DNA of 64,000 nucleotides, taken from contig CAVVAR010000012.1 of assembly GCA_963746315.1 (NCBI GenBank), positions 1,798,001-1,862,000 on the forward strand, written 5' to 3'. Under the pieces are notes generated by a model, which saw nothing but the letters and a program-made list of their open reading frames with translations, made no database searches and was not told the DNA's origin. The stretch comes from Ga0077555 sp963746315. Its GTDB lineage: Bacteria > Pseudomonadota > Alphaproteobacteria > Rhizobiales > Hyphomicrobiaceae. Both the position numbers and the translations under genes were made by a program. Positions 1-10,010 of the stretch are shown piece by piece (the first letter of the stretch is position 1; each line of letters starts with the position of its first letter).

Positions 1-2206
<2,206 letters not shown>

Positions 2207-2210
<4 letters not shown>

Positions 2211-2503
2211 GACGCGGCGGTTCCCGGGAGCTGAGTGCCTGCGGCGCCGATCCCGTGGAACGCGCGAACCAGATCGACGAGACCCGAGAGATCATTCTCG
2301 GGGCGAGCCTCGCCGCTCAGGATCCAGTCCTGCAGATCGGGGTCGGGGAGGGCCAGCAACTGCTCGAAGGTGGCCAGCGCCGGCTCGTCCATGGCGTCGA
2401 GATGCGCCTCGCCGTAGCGGCCGAGCAGCCAGTCCATCTCCTTGGTGCCGCGGTGTGAAGCACGGTAGGCCGCCCGGCGGCGGCGCAGATCTAGGTCGGT
2501 CAT
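2207..2503 (-). CDS. sdhE: Succinate dehydrogenase assembly factor SdhE (FAD assembly factor, SDHAF2/YgfY family)
   Basis: 98 residues, the usual size for this family. SdhE promotes covalent attachment of FAD to the flavoprotein subunit of succinate dehydrogenase in the cytoplasm. The family's RGxxE motif is visible as HRGTKEMD at residues 17-24, within the expected small helical domain (LLGRYGEAHLDAMDEP, then DPDLQDWI). The ATG at 2501-2503 has GGGAG about 6 nt upstream, so I prefer it to an upstream in-frame start that would add 50 residues of non-family sequence. The stop overlaps the mfd start. The sdhE-mfd pair, divergent from recG, is a common alphaproteobacterial arrangement. Confidence 0.93.
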
Positions 2504-2673
2504 GGCGGCTCCCGCGCGAGCAAGATGAGTGATGATCCACAGCGGACGGTTGACGGCATGCGCCCCTCCTGTCCACGTTCGCGGCCAGCGTGATATAGCG
2601 CCGAAGGCCCCGAGCGCAAAGACCGTGAGGCAAGGGGGAAGGCCCGAGACCACGTCAACAACCGAGTGCCAGC

Positions 2674-4788
2674 ATGCGGCCCGCCCCGCTCAACCCGCTA
2701 TTTGCTTCCGCCGAGAGCCTGACCGGCATCGGCCCGCGGCTGATAGTGCTGTTGCGCAAAGCCCTCGCCCTGCCGCCGGGCGTGACCGAGCCGCGCGTGG
2801 TCGACCTCCTGTGGCACTTGCCGACAGGCGTCGTCGACCGGCGTGCTGAGCCATCGGTGGCCGAGGCCCTGCCGGGCACGATCGCCACCCTCAAGGTCCG
2901 GGTGCTCAAGCACAGGGGGCCGCCCCGCGGCAACAACAAGGCCCCGTACAAGGTCGCCACGGAGGACGAGACGGGCCGCCTCGATCTCGTCTTCTTCCAT
3001 GCCGAGCGTCGCTTTATCGAGGCGCAGTTGCCCGAGGGCGAGATCCGCTATGTCTCGGGCCGCGTCGAGCGCTACGGCGATACCCTGCAGATGGCGCACC
3101 CGGACTATATCGTGGCGCCGGAGAGACGCGGCGACCTGCCGATGCTCGAGCCGGTCTATGGCCTCACCGCTGGACTTTCGAGCAAGGTTCTCGGCAAGGC
3201 CATGCGCCAGGCGGCGATGGGCGTCGCGGCGCTCGACGAATGGCAAGATCCCGAGTGGCTCGCCCAGCGCGCGTGGCCTGGCTTCAACGAGGCCCTGCGG
3301 CGCCTGCACACACCAACCGATGCCGCCGACATCTCGGCAGGTGCGCCGCCCCGCCAGCGGCTGGCCTATGACGAGCTGCTTGCAGGCCAGCTGGCGCTGG
3401 GCATGGTCCGCCAGCGCGCACGCCAGCAGCCCGGCCGCTCGACGGTCGGCGATGGCCGCATTCGCTCCCGGATCAAAGCCGCGCTGCCCTTCTCGCTGAC
3501 CAACTCGCAGACAACGGCCCTCGTCGAGATCGAGGCCGACATGGCCGCCACGACCCGCATGCAACGGCTCCTGCAAGGCGACGTCGGCTCGGGCAAGACG
3601 CTCGTCGCGCTGATGGCGATGGCGACCGCAGTCGAGTCCGGCGGCCAGGCGGCGCTGATGGCGCCGACCGAGGTGCTCGCCCGTCAGCACGCCGAGACCA
3701 TCCTGCCGATCTGCGAGCAGGCCGGGCTGCGTGTCGGTCTGCTGACCGGCCGCGAGAAAGGCCGCGCCCGTACGGCGGTGCTGGGCCGGCTCGCGGACGG
3801 CGAGATCGATATTCTCGTCGGCACGCACGCGCTCTTTCAGCCGGACGTCGTCTATCGCGACCTCGCCTTCGTCGTCATCGACGAGCAGCACCGCTTCGGC
3901 GTCCACCAGCGCATGGCACTGCAGGCCAAGGGTGGCGCCGACGGCGTCAACGTGCTCGCCATGACCGCGACGCCGATCCCGCGCACCCTTCTCATGACCC
4001 ACTACGGCGATCTCGACGTCTCCCGCCTCACCGAGAAGCCGGCCGGCCGCAAGCCAATCACCACGACGCTCGTCTCGACCGAGCGGATCGCCGAGGTGAT
4101 CGAAGGCTTGAAGCGGGCGCTGGGCCAGGGCGCGCAGATCTATTGGGTCTGCCCGCTCATCGAGACGAGCGACGTCTCGGAGCTTGCCGCGGCCGAGGAG
4201 CGCGCAGCTCATCTCGCGCAGACGTTCGGCGACAAGGTCGGTCTGATCCACGGCGCCATGCCCGGCCCGGCCAAGGACAAGGTGATGGAAGCCTTTGCCG
4301 CCGACGAGCTGAAGATCCTCGTCGCCACCACCGTGATCGAGGTCGGCGTCAACGTGCCCAACGCCTCCATCATGGTCATCGAGCACGCCGAGCGCTTCGG
4401 CCTGGCGCAGCTCCACCAGCTCCGAGGACGCGTCGGTCGCGGGAGCCGACAGTCGTTCTGCATCCTTCTCTGGAAAGGGCCACTCGGCGAGTCGGCGCGC
4501 GCGCGTCTCGAGATGATGCGTGACACGGAGGACGGCTTCCTGATTGCCGAAAAGGATCTCGAGCTTCGCGGCGGCGGCGAGGTGATGGGCGCTCGGCAGT
4601 CGGGAGCGCCCGAGTTTCGCGTCGCCGAGGTGCCGGGCTTCGAAGACTTGCTGGCGGCTGCCCGCGACGACGCGCGCCTCGTCCTCAATGCCGATCCGAT
4701 GCTGACGAGCCCGCGCGGTGAGGCGCTCCGCGCCCTTCTCTATCTGTTCGAGCAGGACGAGGCGGTTCGCTTGTTCCGCGCAGCGTGA
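2674..4788 (+). CDS. recG: ATP-dependent DNA helicase RecG
   Basis: 704 residues, normal for RecG, a branched-DNA translocase that reverses stalled forks and processes Holliday junctions. An N-terminal wedge/OB region (about residues 60-160) precedes the helicase lobes. Walker A is GDVGSGKT at residues 302-309 and the DExH box is DEQH at 403-406 in VVIDEQHRFGVHQRM. The motif TATPIPRTL and the C-terminal QLRGRVGRG are characteristic of RecG/Mfd. It is divergent from sdhE across a 170-bp gap that must hold both promoters. The downstream cassette on the same strand begins 97 bp after the stop. Confidence 0.97.
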   Translation: MRPAPLNPLFASAESLTGIGPRLIVLLRKALALPPGVTEPRVVDLLWHLPTGVVDRRAEPSVAEALPGTIATLKVRVLKHRGPPRGNNKAPYKVATEDETGRLDLVFFHAERRFIEAQLPEGEIRYVSGRVERYGDTLQMAHPDYIVAPERRGDLPMLEPVYGLTAGLSSKVLGKAMRQAAMGVAALDEWQDPEWLAQRAWPGFNEALRRLHTPTDAADISAGAPPRQRLAYDELLAGQLALGMVRQRARQQPGRSTVGDGRIRSRIKAALPFSLTNSQTTALVEIEADMAATTRMQRLLQGDVGSGKTLVALMAMATAVESGGQAALMAPTEVLARQHAETILPICEQAGLRVGLLTGREKGRARTAVLGRLADGEIDILVGTHALFQPDVVYRDLAFVVIDEQHRFGVHQRMALQAKGGADGVNVLAMTATPIPRTLLMTHYGDLDVSRLTEKPAGRKPITTTLVSTERIAEVIEGLKRALGQGAQIYWVCPLIETSDVSELAAAEERAAHLAQTFGDKVGLIHGAMPGPAKDKVMEAFAADELKILVATTVIEVGVNVPNASIMVIEHAERFGLAQLHQLRGRVGRGSRQSFCILLWKGPLGESARARLEMMRDTEDGFLIAEKDLELRGGGEVMGARQSGAPEFRVAEVPGFEDLLAAARDDARLVLNADPMLTSPRGEALRALLYLFEQDEAVRLFRAA

Positions 4789-4885
4789 CGCACTTTGCAA
4801 CCCTTGATTAACCGGGTGCAACTAGATTGCCGCTGTCGCAGATAGCGCAACCCTGCGTCGTCGTTGCTTCTCGGGAGTTGGCACC

Positions 4886-5698
4886 GTGGCGGTGGCTCGC
4901 ACAAGGACAGTGTCGCCCAGGATCGCGATCGTCGCGGCTGAGACCGCTCTTCTTTCCGTCGCCATCCTGAACGGTCTCGCCGTCCGCATTATTGAAGCCC
5001 TGCGCGACGGCGTCGCGGGCGGCATCGTGCCGGGCGTCGGTCCCTTCGAGCTCATCGCCATTTTCGTCGGCTTGTCGCTCTTGGCCAGTTCTGAGCAAGT
5101 GACGGAGCGCGCCATCGGATGGCGCGAAATCCTGACGGCCGGCGTCCTGCTCGTGCCGTCCTCGGCGGTGGCGTGGCTCGCTGTCGCGGCCTACGCAGCG
5201 GCGATCGCCTACGACAACACGGGCGACCGCCGCCGGGGAGCGCTGATCCTGGTCGGCCTCGCGCTGACGGCGCTTTGGTCGTCCGTCGTACTTCGGCTCG
5301 TCGCCGGACCGGTGACGGCGTTCGAAGCGAGCCTTGTCGCGAGCCTGCTCGGCTTCTTTCTCGATGGCCTGGTGAGAACCGGCAACGTCATCGGGCAGCC
5401 CGGCGGCCATCATCTTGTCCTGCTGACAGCTTGCACCAGCGCCGACGCGCTGCCACGCGCGGTCCTGGCAGTTTGGGTGGTAGCCTCGTTCGCCGGCGCA
5501 ACACGCGTCAAATCGGTGGCGGGAGTGGCCGTCGTTGCCGCCGTCCTCTTCGTCCTGGCCAATACCGTGCGACTGGCCGTGATGTCGGCTTCGACCGAGC
5601 TCTACGCGCTCGCACACGGGCCGACCGGCGCCAGCCTGTTCGATTTGCTGCAGGTCGGCCTCGTCGTCACAGCCGGCTACTGGGCCTCCCGCCAATGA
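4886..5698 (+). CDS. Divergent exosortase/archaeosortase-like integral membrane protein
   Basis: 270 residues, almost entirely hydrophobic, with roughly seven or eight membrane segments. Exosortases are multi-pass transpeptidase-like enzymes with a catalytic Cys, Arg and His placed late in the protein. Candidates sit in the expected order and spacing: Cys183 in LLTACTSADAL, Arg229 in ANTVRLAVM and His244 in ALAHGPTGASLFD. The usual CSG core is replaced by CTS, so this is a divergent member. The start is GTG with GGGAG 8 nt upstream. Its stop overlaps the next start (ATGA). A gene 0.6 kb downstream encodes a small secreted protein with a C-terminal sorting-type tail, which supports the assignment. 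What is seen: the residues and topology. What is inferred: enzymatic function. Alternative: an unrelated multi-pass protein with a chance triad. Confidence 0.7.
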   Translation: MAVARTRTVSPRIAIVAAETALLSVAILNGLAVRIIEALRDGVAGGIVPGVGPFELIAIFVGLSLLASSEQVTERAIGWREILTAGVLLVPSSAVAWLAVAAYAAAIAYDNTGDRRRGALILVGLALTALWSSVVLRLVAGPVTAFEASLVASLLGFFLDGLVRTGNVIGQPGGHHLVLLTACTSADALPRAVLAVWVVASFAGATRVKSVAGVAVVAAVLFVLANTVRLAVMSASTELYALAHGPTGASLFDLLQVGLVVTAGYWASRQ

Positions 5699-6267
5699 CC
5701 CAAGTCTCCCGTCCTACACTGGGACAGGCGCTCATCCTGTTGACGGTGCTGCTGACGGCCGTGCTCGGCGTCGGCCTCAAGTATCGCCGCTACGCAGCGC
5801 CTCTCGATGCGGCAGCACCGGCTCGCATCGCCGAACGGATCAGCGCCATAGCGGGGCACCATGGCTGGGCTCCGAAAGCCCACGCCGGCGACGGCCGTGA
5901 GACGTTCCAATGGCTCGCATTCGGGAAGCCCGGATGCTCCCGCCCCTTAATCGTTGCACTCCTGAAGACGAGCGGTGACCTGGATAGCCTTGCCCGTACC
6001 ATCTACGGGCCGGATGTCGCTTTCCTCGACAGCAGCAGGCCGGATATCGGCTCGGACACCCTCCTTGGAGCGGCATACCGGCGTGCAAAGGACCTGGCCA
6101 TCTCGGTAAGCGGACAACAGTCACACGTCATGCCACGGCTGGCTGTCCACCCTGCGCCACCTGCCGAACCGGAAGGGTTGTGTGCCGGCCCGCCGCAAGC
6201 CGCATGGCTCGACCGCCAGCAGCCGACCTTGTTGTCCGAGCGAATGCCACACCCACTCCCGAATTGA
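5695..6267 (+). CDS. Single-pass membrane protein coupled to the exosortase-like gene (unknown family)
   Basis: 190 residues starting at the ATG that overlaps the upstream stop (ATGA), which implies translational coupling. One membrane helix lies at about residues 11-29, followed by a basic KYRR and a roughly 160-residue soluble region expected outside the cytoplasm. Two cysteines (Cys81 in GKPGCSRP, Cys163 in EGLCAGPP) could form a disulfide. I recognise no named family. Layout and position resemble EpsI-type proteins that accompany many exosortases (one N-terminal helix plus an extracytoplasmic domain), but I see no clear EpsI signature, so that parallel is inference. The C-terminus is Pro-rich and probably unstructured. 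Confidence 0.75.
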   Translation: MTQVSRPTLGQALILLTVLLTAVLGVGLKYRRYAAPLDAAAPARIAERISAIAGHHGWAPKAHAGDGRETFQWLAFGKPGCSRPLIVALLKTSGDLDSLARTIYGPDVAFLDSSRPDIGSDTLLGAAYRRAKDLAISVSGQQSHVMPRLAVHPAPPAEPEGLCAGPPQAAWLDRQQPTLLSERMPHPLPN

Positions 6268-6292
6268 CCACCGAGCCAGATTGGAGAAATCG

Positions 6293-6604
6293 ATGAGCAA
6301 TCCCATAGCCCGATCCGTCAAAACGGCCTTCGCAGGAGCCGTGATCGCGACAACCTGCGCCATCAGCTTTGCCCAGGCGCAGGGCAACAGCGCCGGTCAA
6401 GGCGGGGGCGGCGGCAACGGCTATGCGTACGGCCGCGGTGGGTCGGCGACAGCCAGCGGCACAAGCGGGGGCTCCGCCGGTGGTGCCCCGCTGCCGCTGC
6501 TCGGTGCCACCGCGCTCGGTCAGGCGCTCGGGGCCGGTGGGCTATTGGCGCTCTGGCTTCGTCGGCGCAACAAGCGCGCGAAAAACCGCGGCGGCGCGGC
6601 GTGA
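6293..6604 (+). CDS. Small secreted Gly/Ser-rich protein with C-terminal sorting-type tail (putative exosortase substrate)
   Basis: 103 residues. A signal peptide covers about residues 1-29 (Arg7 and Lys10, a hydrophobic stretch, then an AQA cleavage site). The mature part, about 30-64, is nearly all Gly, Ser, Ala and Asn. The C-terminus has the three parts of PEP-CTERM-like sorting signals: a short Pro motif APLPLLG (65-71), a hydrophobic helix to about 89, and a basic cluster RRRNKR (90-95). The motif resembles VPLPA-type tails more than PEP. The ATG has GGAG 6 nt upstream and lies 25 bp after the coupled pair. The pairing with the exosortase-like gene is inferred from position and architecture. 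Alternative: a small bitopic membrane protein. Confidence 0.75.
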   Translation: MSNPIARSVKTAFAGAVIATTCAISFAQAQGNSAGQGGGGGNGYAYGRGGSATASGTSGGSAGGAPLPLLGATALGQALGAGGLLALWLRRRNKRAKNRGGAA

Positions 6605-6698
6605 CCTGGGTGCGAGCCGCAGTCGGCATTGGCTGATGCGCGAGACCTGCTTAGTGTTGGTCCGATCTCGGCAACACCCAAGGCATGGAGCAACCGCA

Positions 6699-7523
6699 AT
6701 GGCCCTGACCCTCGATGGCGACCTCGTTCTGGCCGGCGCCGGCAACATGGGTGGCGCCATGCTCGCAGGCTGGCTGGCGGGCGGCCTCGATCCCAAGCGC
6801 ATCGTCGTGCAGGACCCGGCCCCGCCACCCGCGATCGCGGCGCTGCTCGCGAAGCACGGCATCGCTGCTCATGCGACGATGCCGGAACGGCCAAGTCCGC
6901 CGGCTGTGCTTCTGATGGCGGTGAAGCCCCAGGTAATGGAGGACGTGTTCCCGCCACTCGCCAAGCGCGCGGGGCCGGGAACTCTCGTCTTGTCGATTGC
7001 GGCTGGCAAGACCATCGCGAGCTTTGAGCGGCATCTTGCTCCCGGCATCGCCGTGGTCCGCTCGATACCGAACACACCGGCTGCCGTCGGGCGGGGTATC
7101 ACGGTCGCAGCCCCCAACACGCATGTCACGCCGGCGCAGCGCGGCTTGTGTGATGCGCTCCTGGGTGCCATCGGCGAGGTAGGCTGGGTCGACGACGAAG
7201 GCCTCATCGATCCGGTGACGGCCGTTTCGGGATCGGGTCCCGCCTACGTCTTCTATCTGACCGAGTGTCTCGCTGCGGCCGGTGTCGCAGCCGGCCTTGC
7301 GCCGGACCTTGCCATGCGCCTCGCTCGCGCGACGGTGGCCGGATCGGGCGAGCTCATGCGTCAGTCCGATCTCGGACCCGATCAGCTTCGCAAGAACGTC
7401 ACTTCGCCGAACGGTACGACGTACGCGGCGCTGCAGGTCCTCATGAGCGACAAGGGCCTCGAGCCACTGATGACCGAGGCAGTCATCGCTGCGACGAAGC
7501 GGTCCCGCGAGCTGGCCAGCTGA
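6699..7523 (+). CDS. proC: Pyrroline-5-carboxylate reductase
   Basis: 274 residues, the usual ProC length. It reduces pyrroline-5-carboxylate to proline with NAD(P)H in the cytoplasm, the last step of proline synthesis. The N-terminal Rossmann motif is LAGAGNMGGAML (11-22), followed by LMAVKPQVMEDV and the RSIPNTPAAVGRG stretch. The C-terminal family signature is VSGSGPAYVFYLTE, and PNGTTYAALQVL lies near the end. I chose the ATG at 6699 (GGAG 8 nt upstream) over the longer in-frame ORF because the added residues have no family likeness. It is convergent with ispDF with no base between the two genes. Confidence 0.95.
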   Translation: MALTLDGDLVLAGAGNMGGAMLAGWLAGGLDPKRIVVQDPAPPPAIAALLAKHGIAAHATMPERPSPPAVLLMAVKPQVMEDVFPPLAKRAGPGTLVLSIAAGKTIASFERHLAPGIAVVRSIPNTPAAVGRGITVAAPNTHVTPAQRGLCDALLGAIGEVGWVDDEGLIDPVTAVSGSGPAYVFYLTECLAAAGVAAGLAPDLAMRLARATVAGSGELMRQSDLGPDQLRKNVTSPNGTTYAALQVLMSDKGLEPLMTEAVIAATKRSRELAS

Positions 7524-8729
7524 TCAGTACCTCGCGAGGATCACCGTCGCGGTCGCCATGGCTGCGATGCCCTCGCGGCGGCCGGTGAAGCCGAGGCCCT
7601 CCGTCGTGGTCGCCTTGACGCCGACGCGTGAGATGTCGATGCCGAGCATCGCGGCGATGGCGTCTCGCATGGCGTCGCGATGCGGCCCGATCTTGGGCAA
7701 CTCGCAGAGGATCGTGAGATCGACATTGCCGATGTGTCCGCCTCGCGCCCGGACACGCCGAGCCGCGTCCTCGAGGAAGATGCGCGAATTCGCGCCACGC
7801 CACTGTGGATCGCTGGGTGGGAAATGCTGTCCGATGTCGCCGTCGCCGATTGCACCGAGCAGTGCATCCGTGAGGGCATGCAGAGCGACGTCGGCGTCCG
7901 AGTGCCCCTCCAGCCGATGACTGTGCGCGATGCGCACCCCCCCGAGCCAAACGTGGTCGCCGTCAGCGAGACGGTGGACGTCGAACCCGGTGCCGGTGCG
8001 AACATCGGGTAGGCTGGGGGCGCTCAGATCGCGTTCGGCCAAGATGAAATCCTCTGCCGTTGTCAGCTTTCGGTTCCGCTCGCTTCCCACGACGAGCGCC
8101 ACGCGGAGACCGGCCGTCTCTGCGACGGCAGCATCGTCCGTCAAATCGCTCAGACCTTCCCCGGCAGCACGGCGATGCGCGGCCAGGATAGCCGCAAAAC
8201 GAAAGCCTTGGGGCGTCTGGGCGCGCCAAAGACCGTCTCGGTGAACCGTCGCACCGATCAGACCGCTCGCATTGGCCCGTTTCAGAGTGTCGGCGACCGG
8301 GAGGGCGGGGATCGCCCCGTCGTGGGCTCGCAGGGCCTCGGCCACGCGTGCAACCGTGGCTGTGTCGATGAACGGGCGGGCCGCATCGTGAATGAGAACG
8401 CAGTCGGGTTGGTGCTGCTGTGCGGCCAGCGCCTCGAGCCCGGCCAGCACGGAGGCCTGTCGGGTCGCGCCACCGACGACCGGGGGGAGGAGTGATCCGG
8501 GGAAACCGGCGCAAGCTGCCTCGTAGCTCGCCGCATCGTCGGCATGGATGACGACTTGCAGCTGCGAGACGGCTCCCGAAGCCGCGAGCGCCTCCAAGGT
8601 CCGCCGCAAGACAGACACCCCGGCAAGCGGCACGTATTGCTTTGGTCCCGAGCCCGCAGTTCGCGCGCGTGCGCCCCGTCCAGCTGCCACCACCACTGCC
8701 GCGATCCGCACCGGCCTCTCCGTCGTCAC
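7524..8729 (-). CDS. ispDF: Bifunctional IspD/IspF (MEP cytidylyltransferase / MECDP synthase)
   Basis: 401 residues from a GTG at 8727-8729. It catalyses two non-consecutive steps of the MEP isoprenoid pathway: transfer of CMP to methylerythritol phosphate, and cyclisation to the cyclodiphosphate. The IspD half shows VVVAAGRG near residue 15, SGPKQY near 30 and IHDAARPF near 115. The IspF half begins at about residue 243 with RTGTGFDVHRL (metal-binding Asp-x-His near 250-252), then GHSDADVALHAL and KATTTEGLGFTGRREG. Fused IspDF is common in Alphaproteobacteria. A longer in-frame ORF from 8891 adds 54 residues without homology, so I reject that start. Confidence 0.95.
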   Translation of the reverse strand: MTTERPVRIAAVVVAAGRGARARTAGSGPKQYVPLAGVSVLRRTLEALAASGAVSQLQVVIHADDAASYEAACAGFPGSLLPPVVGGATRQASVLAGLEALAAQQHQPDCVLIHDAARPFIDTATVARVAEALRAHDGAIPALPVADTLKRANASGLIGATVHRDGLWRAQTPQGFRFAAILAAHRRAAGEGLSDLTDDAAVAETAGLRVALVVGSERNRKLTTAEDFILAERDLSAPSLPDVRTGTGFDVHRLADGDHVWLGGVRIAHSHRLEGHSDADVALHALTDALLGAIGDGDIGQHFPPSDPQWRGANSRIFLEDAARRVRARGGHIGNVDLTILCELPKIGPHRDAMRDAIAAMLGIDISRVGVKATTTEGLGFTGRREGIAAMATATVILARY

Positions 8730-8892
8730 GCCGTATCCGGCCACCGCCGGTGCCAATAGACCCGCCAGCGCCCCCGTGCAAACGGGAAGCCGCAATGGGC
8801 GGAGCAACGCCGCGCGACCGACCAGGCAATCCTCCGTCAGCGCGTCGTCGTTCCCTTTGGCCTCCCGCTCTACCCGCAGCCGGCAACCCAAC

Positions 8893-8906
8893 TTCGCACT
8901 TGCGAA
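8893..8906. promoter_or_regulatory. Palindromic element upstream of dusB-ntrB
   Basis: TTCGCACTTGCGAA is an inverted repeat (TTCGCA, 2-nt spacer, TGCGAA) in the 249-bp divergent gap between ispDF and dusB, 72 bp before the dusB ATG. Fourteen bases at 8895-8908 recur exactly at 16751-16764 upstream of hfq. A transcription-factor site is a reasonable inference; I do not recognise the regulator. Confidence 0.4.
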
Positions 8907-8978
8907 ACGAAAGCTGTCCTCCTAGACTGCCACAAGATCGGGCACCATTTCGATGAGCCCAATAATTAGGCAGATACG

Positions 8979-10010
8979 ATGCGGGAACCTACATCCGCCG
9001 CCAGCCGTGCAGCCGCCGGCTCGCTCGCGATCGGATCACACGTGATCGAGAACCCTGTGCTGCTGGCACCCATGTCGGGTGTGTCGGATCTGCCGTTCCG
9101 TCACGCCGCCACCCGGCTCGGTGCGGGTCTCGTCGTCTCCGAGATGGTCGCCAGCCGCGAGCTCGTCTCCGCTAGGCCGGACGTGGTCCGCCGTGCGGCC
9201 GGGAAGGGACTGTCCCTGAATGCCATACAACTCGTCGGCTGCGAGGCGCGCTGGATGGCGGAGGGGGCCAAAATCGCCGAGGACCAGGGCGCCGACATCA
9301 TCGACATCAACATGGGATGCCCCGCCCGCGAGGTGACCGGACGGCTTTCCGGTAGTGCCCTTATGCGCGAGCCCGAGCTGGCTCTGGCGCTGATCGACGC
9401 TGTCGTCGGTGCCGTACGAGTGCCGGTCACCCTCAAGATGCGGCTCGGCTGGGACGATCGGTCCCTCAACGCCCCCGAAATCGCCCGGCGCGCCGAGGCC
9501 GCGGGCGTCCGCCTTGTCACGGTGCACGGACGCACGCGCTGCCAATTCTTCAAAGGCTCTGCCGACTGGAGCCGGGTCGCCCCAGTCAAGGCAGCCGTCT
9601 CCATTCCCGTCGTCGTCAACGGTGACATCGCAACTCCTGACGAAGCGCGTACGGCGCTCGCGCGATCTGGCGCCGACGCCGTCATGATCGGTCGCGGCGC
9701 CTACGGCGCGCCATGGCAGCCCGGTCGCATCGCGACCGCGTTGCTGGCGGGCACTGATCCCGGGCCGCCGCCCCTCGCCGAGCAGGGTCTCATCGCCGTC
9801 GCCCACGTCGAATCCATGCTGTTCCATTACGGCAAGGCCCTCGGCCTGAAGAACGCTCGCAAGCATGTCGGTTGGTACCTGGCGTCCAGCGGCCGGCCCG
9901 TCGCGACAGTCAAGGCCTGGCGACGCCGCCTGTGCACCGAGGAAAATCCCGGCCGCCTCATCGGTGGTCTGTCACGCTACTACGCCGAAGCCGTGGAGAT
10001 GGCGGCATGA
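8979..10010 (+). CDS. dusB: tRNA-dihydrouridine synthase DusB (NifR3)
   Basis: 343 residues. This FMN enzyme reduces specific uridines of tRNA to dihydrouridine. The TIM-barrel start is APMSGVSDLPFR (30-41). The catalytic Cys is Cys114 in INMGCPAREVTGRLSG, with the expected RLSGSALM phosphate region after it. VTLKMRLGWDD, TVHGRTRCQFFKGSADW and VVNGDIATPDEA are typical of the family. It is the first gene of the classic nifR3-ntrB-ntrC operon, and its stop overlaps the ntrB start (ATGA). The palindrome at 8893-8906 lies in its upstream region. Confidence 0.96.
   Translation: MREPTSAASRAAAGSLAIGSHVIENPVLLAPMSGVSDLPFRHAATRLGAGLVVSEMVASRELVSARPDVVRRAAGKGLSLNAIQLVGCEARWMAEGAKIAEDQGADIIDINMGCPAREVTGRLSGSALMREPELALALIDAVVGAVRVPVTLKMRLGWDDRSLNAPEIARRAEAAGVRLVTVHGRTRCQFFKGSADWSRVAPVKAAVSIPVVVNGDIATPDEARTALARSGADAVMIGRGAYGAPWQPGRIATALLAGTDPGPPPLAEQGLIAVAHVESMLFHYGKALGLKNARKHVGWYLASSGRPVATVKAWRRRLCTEENPGRLIGGLSRYYAEAVEMAA

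Noticed and set aside
2698..4821. 707-codon minus-strand ORF over recG
   Set aside because: Antisense mirror of a conserved gene; the translation is Arg/Leu/Asp-rich without a family. High GC keeps such frames open.
5119..6267. 382-codon plus-strand ORF starting inside the exosortase-like gene
   Set aside because: The part before 5695 is out of frame with the membrane protein and Arg-rich; the real gene starts at the ATGA overlap.
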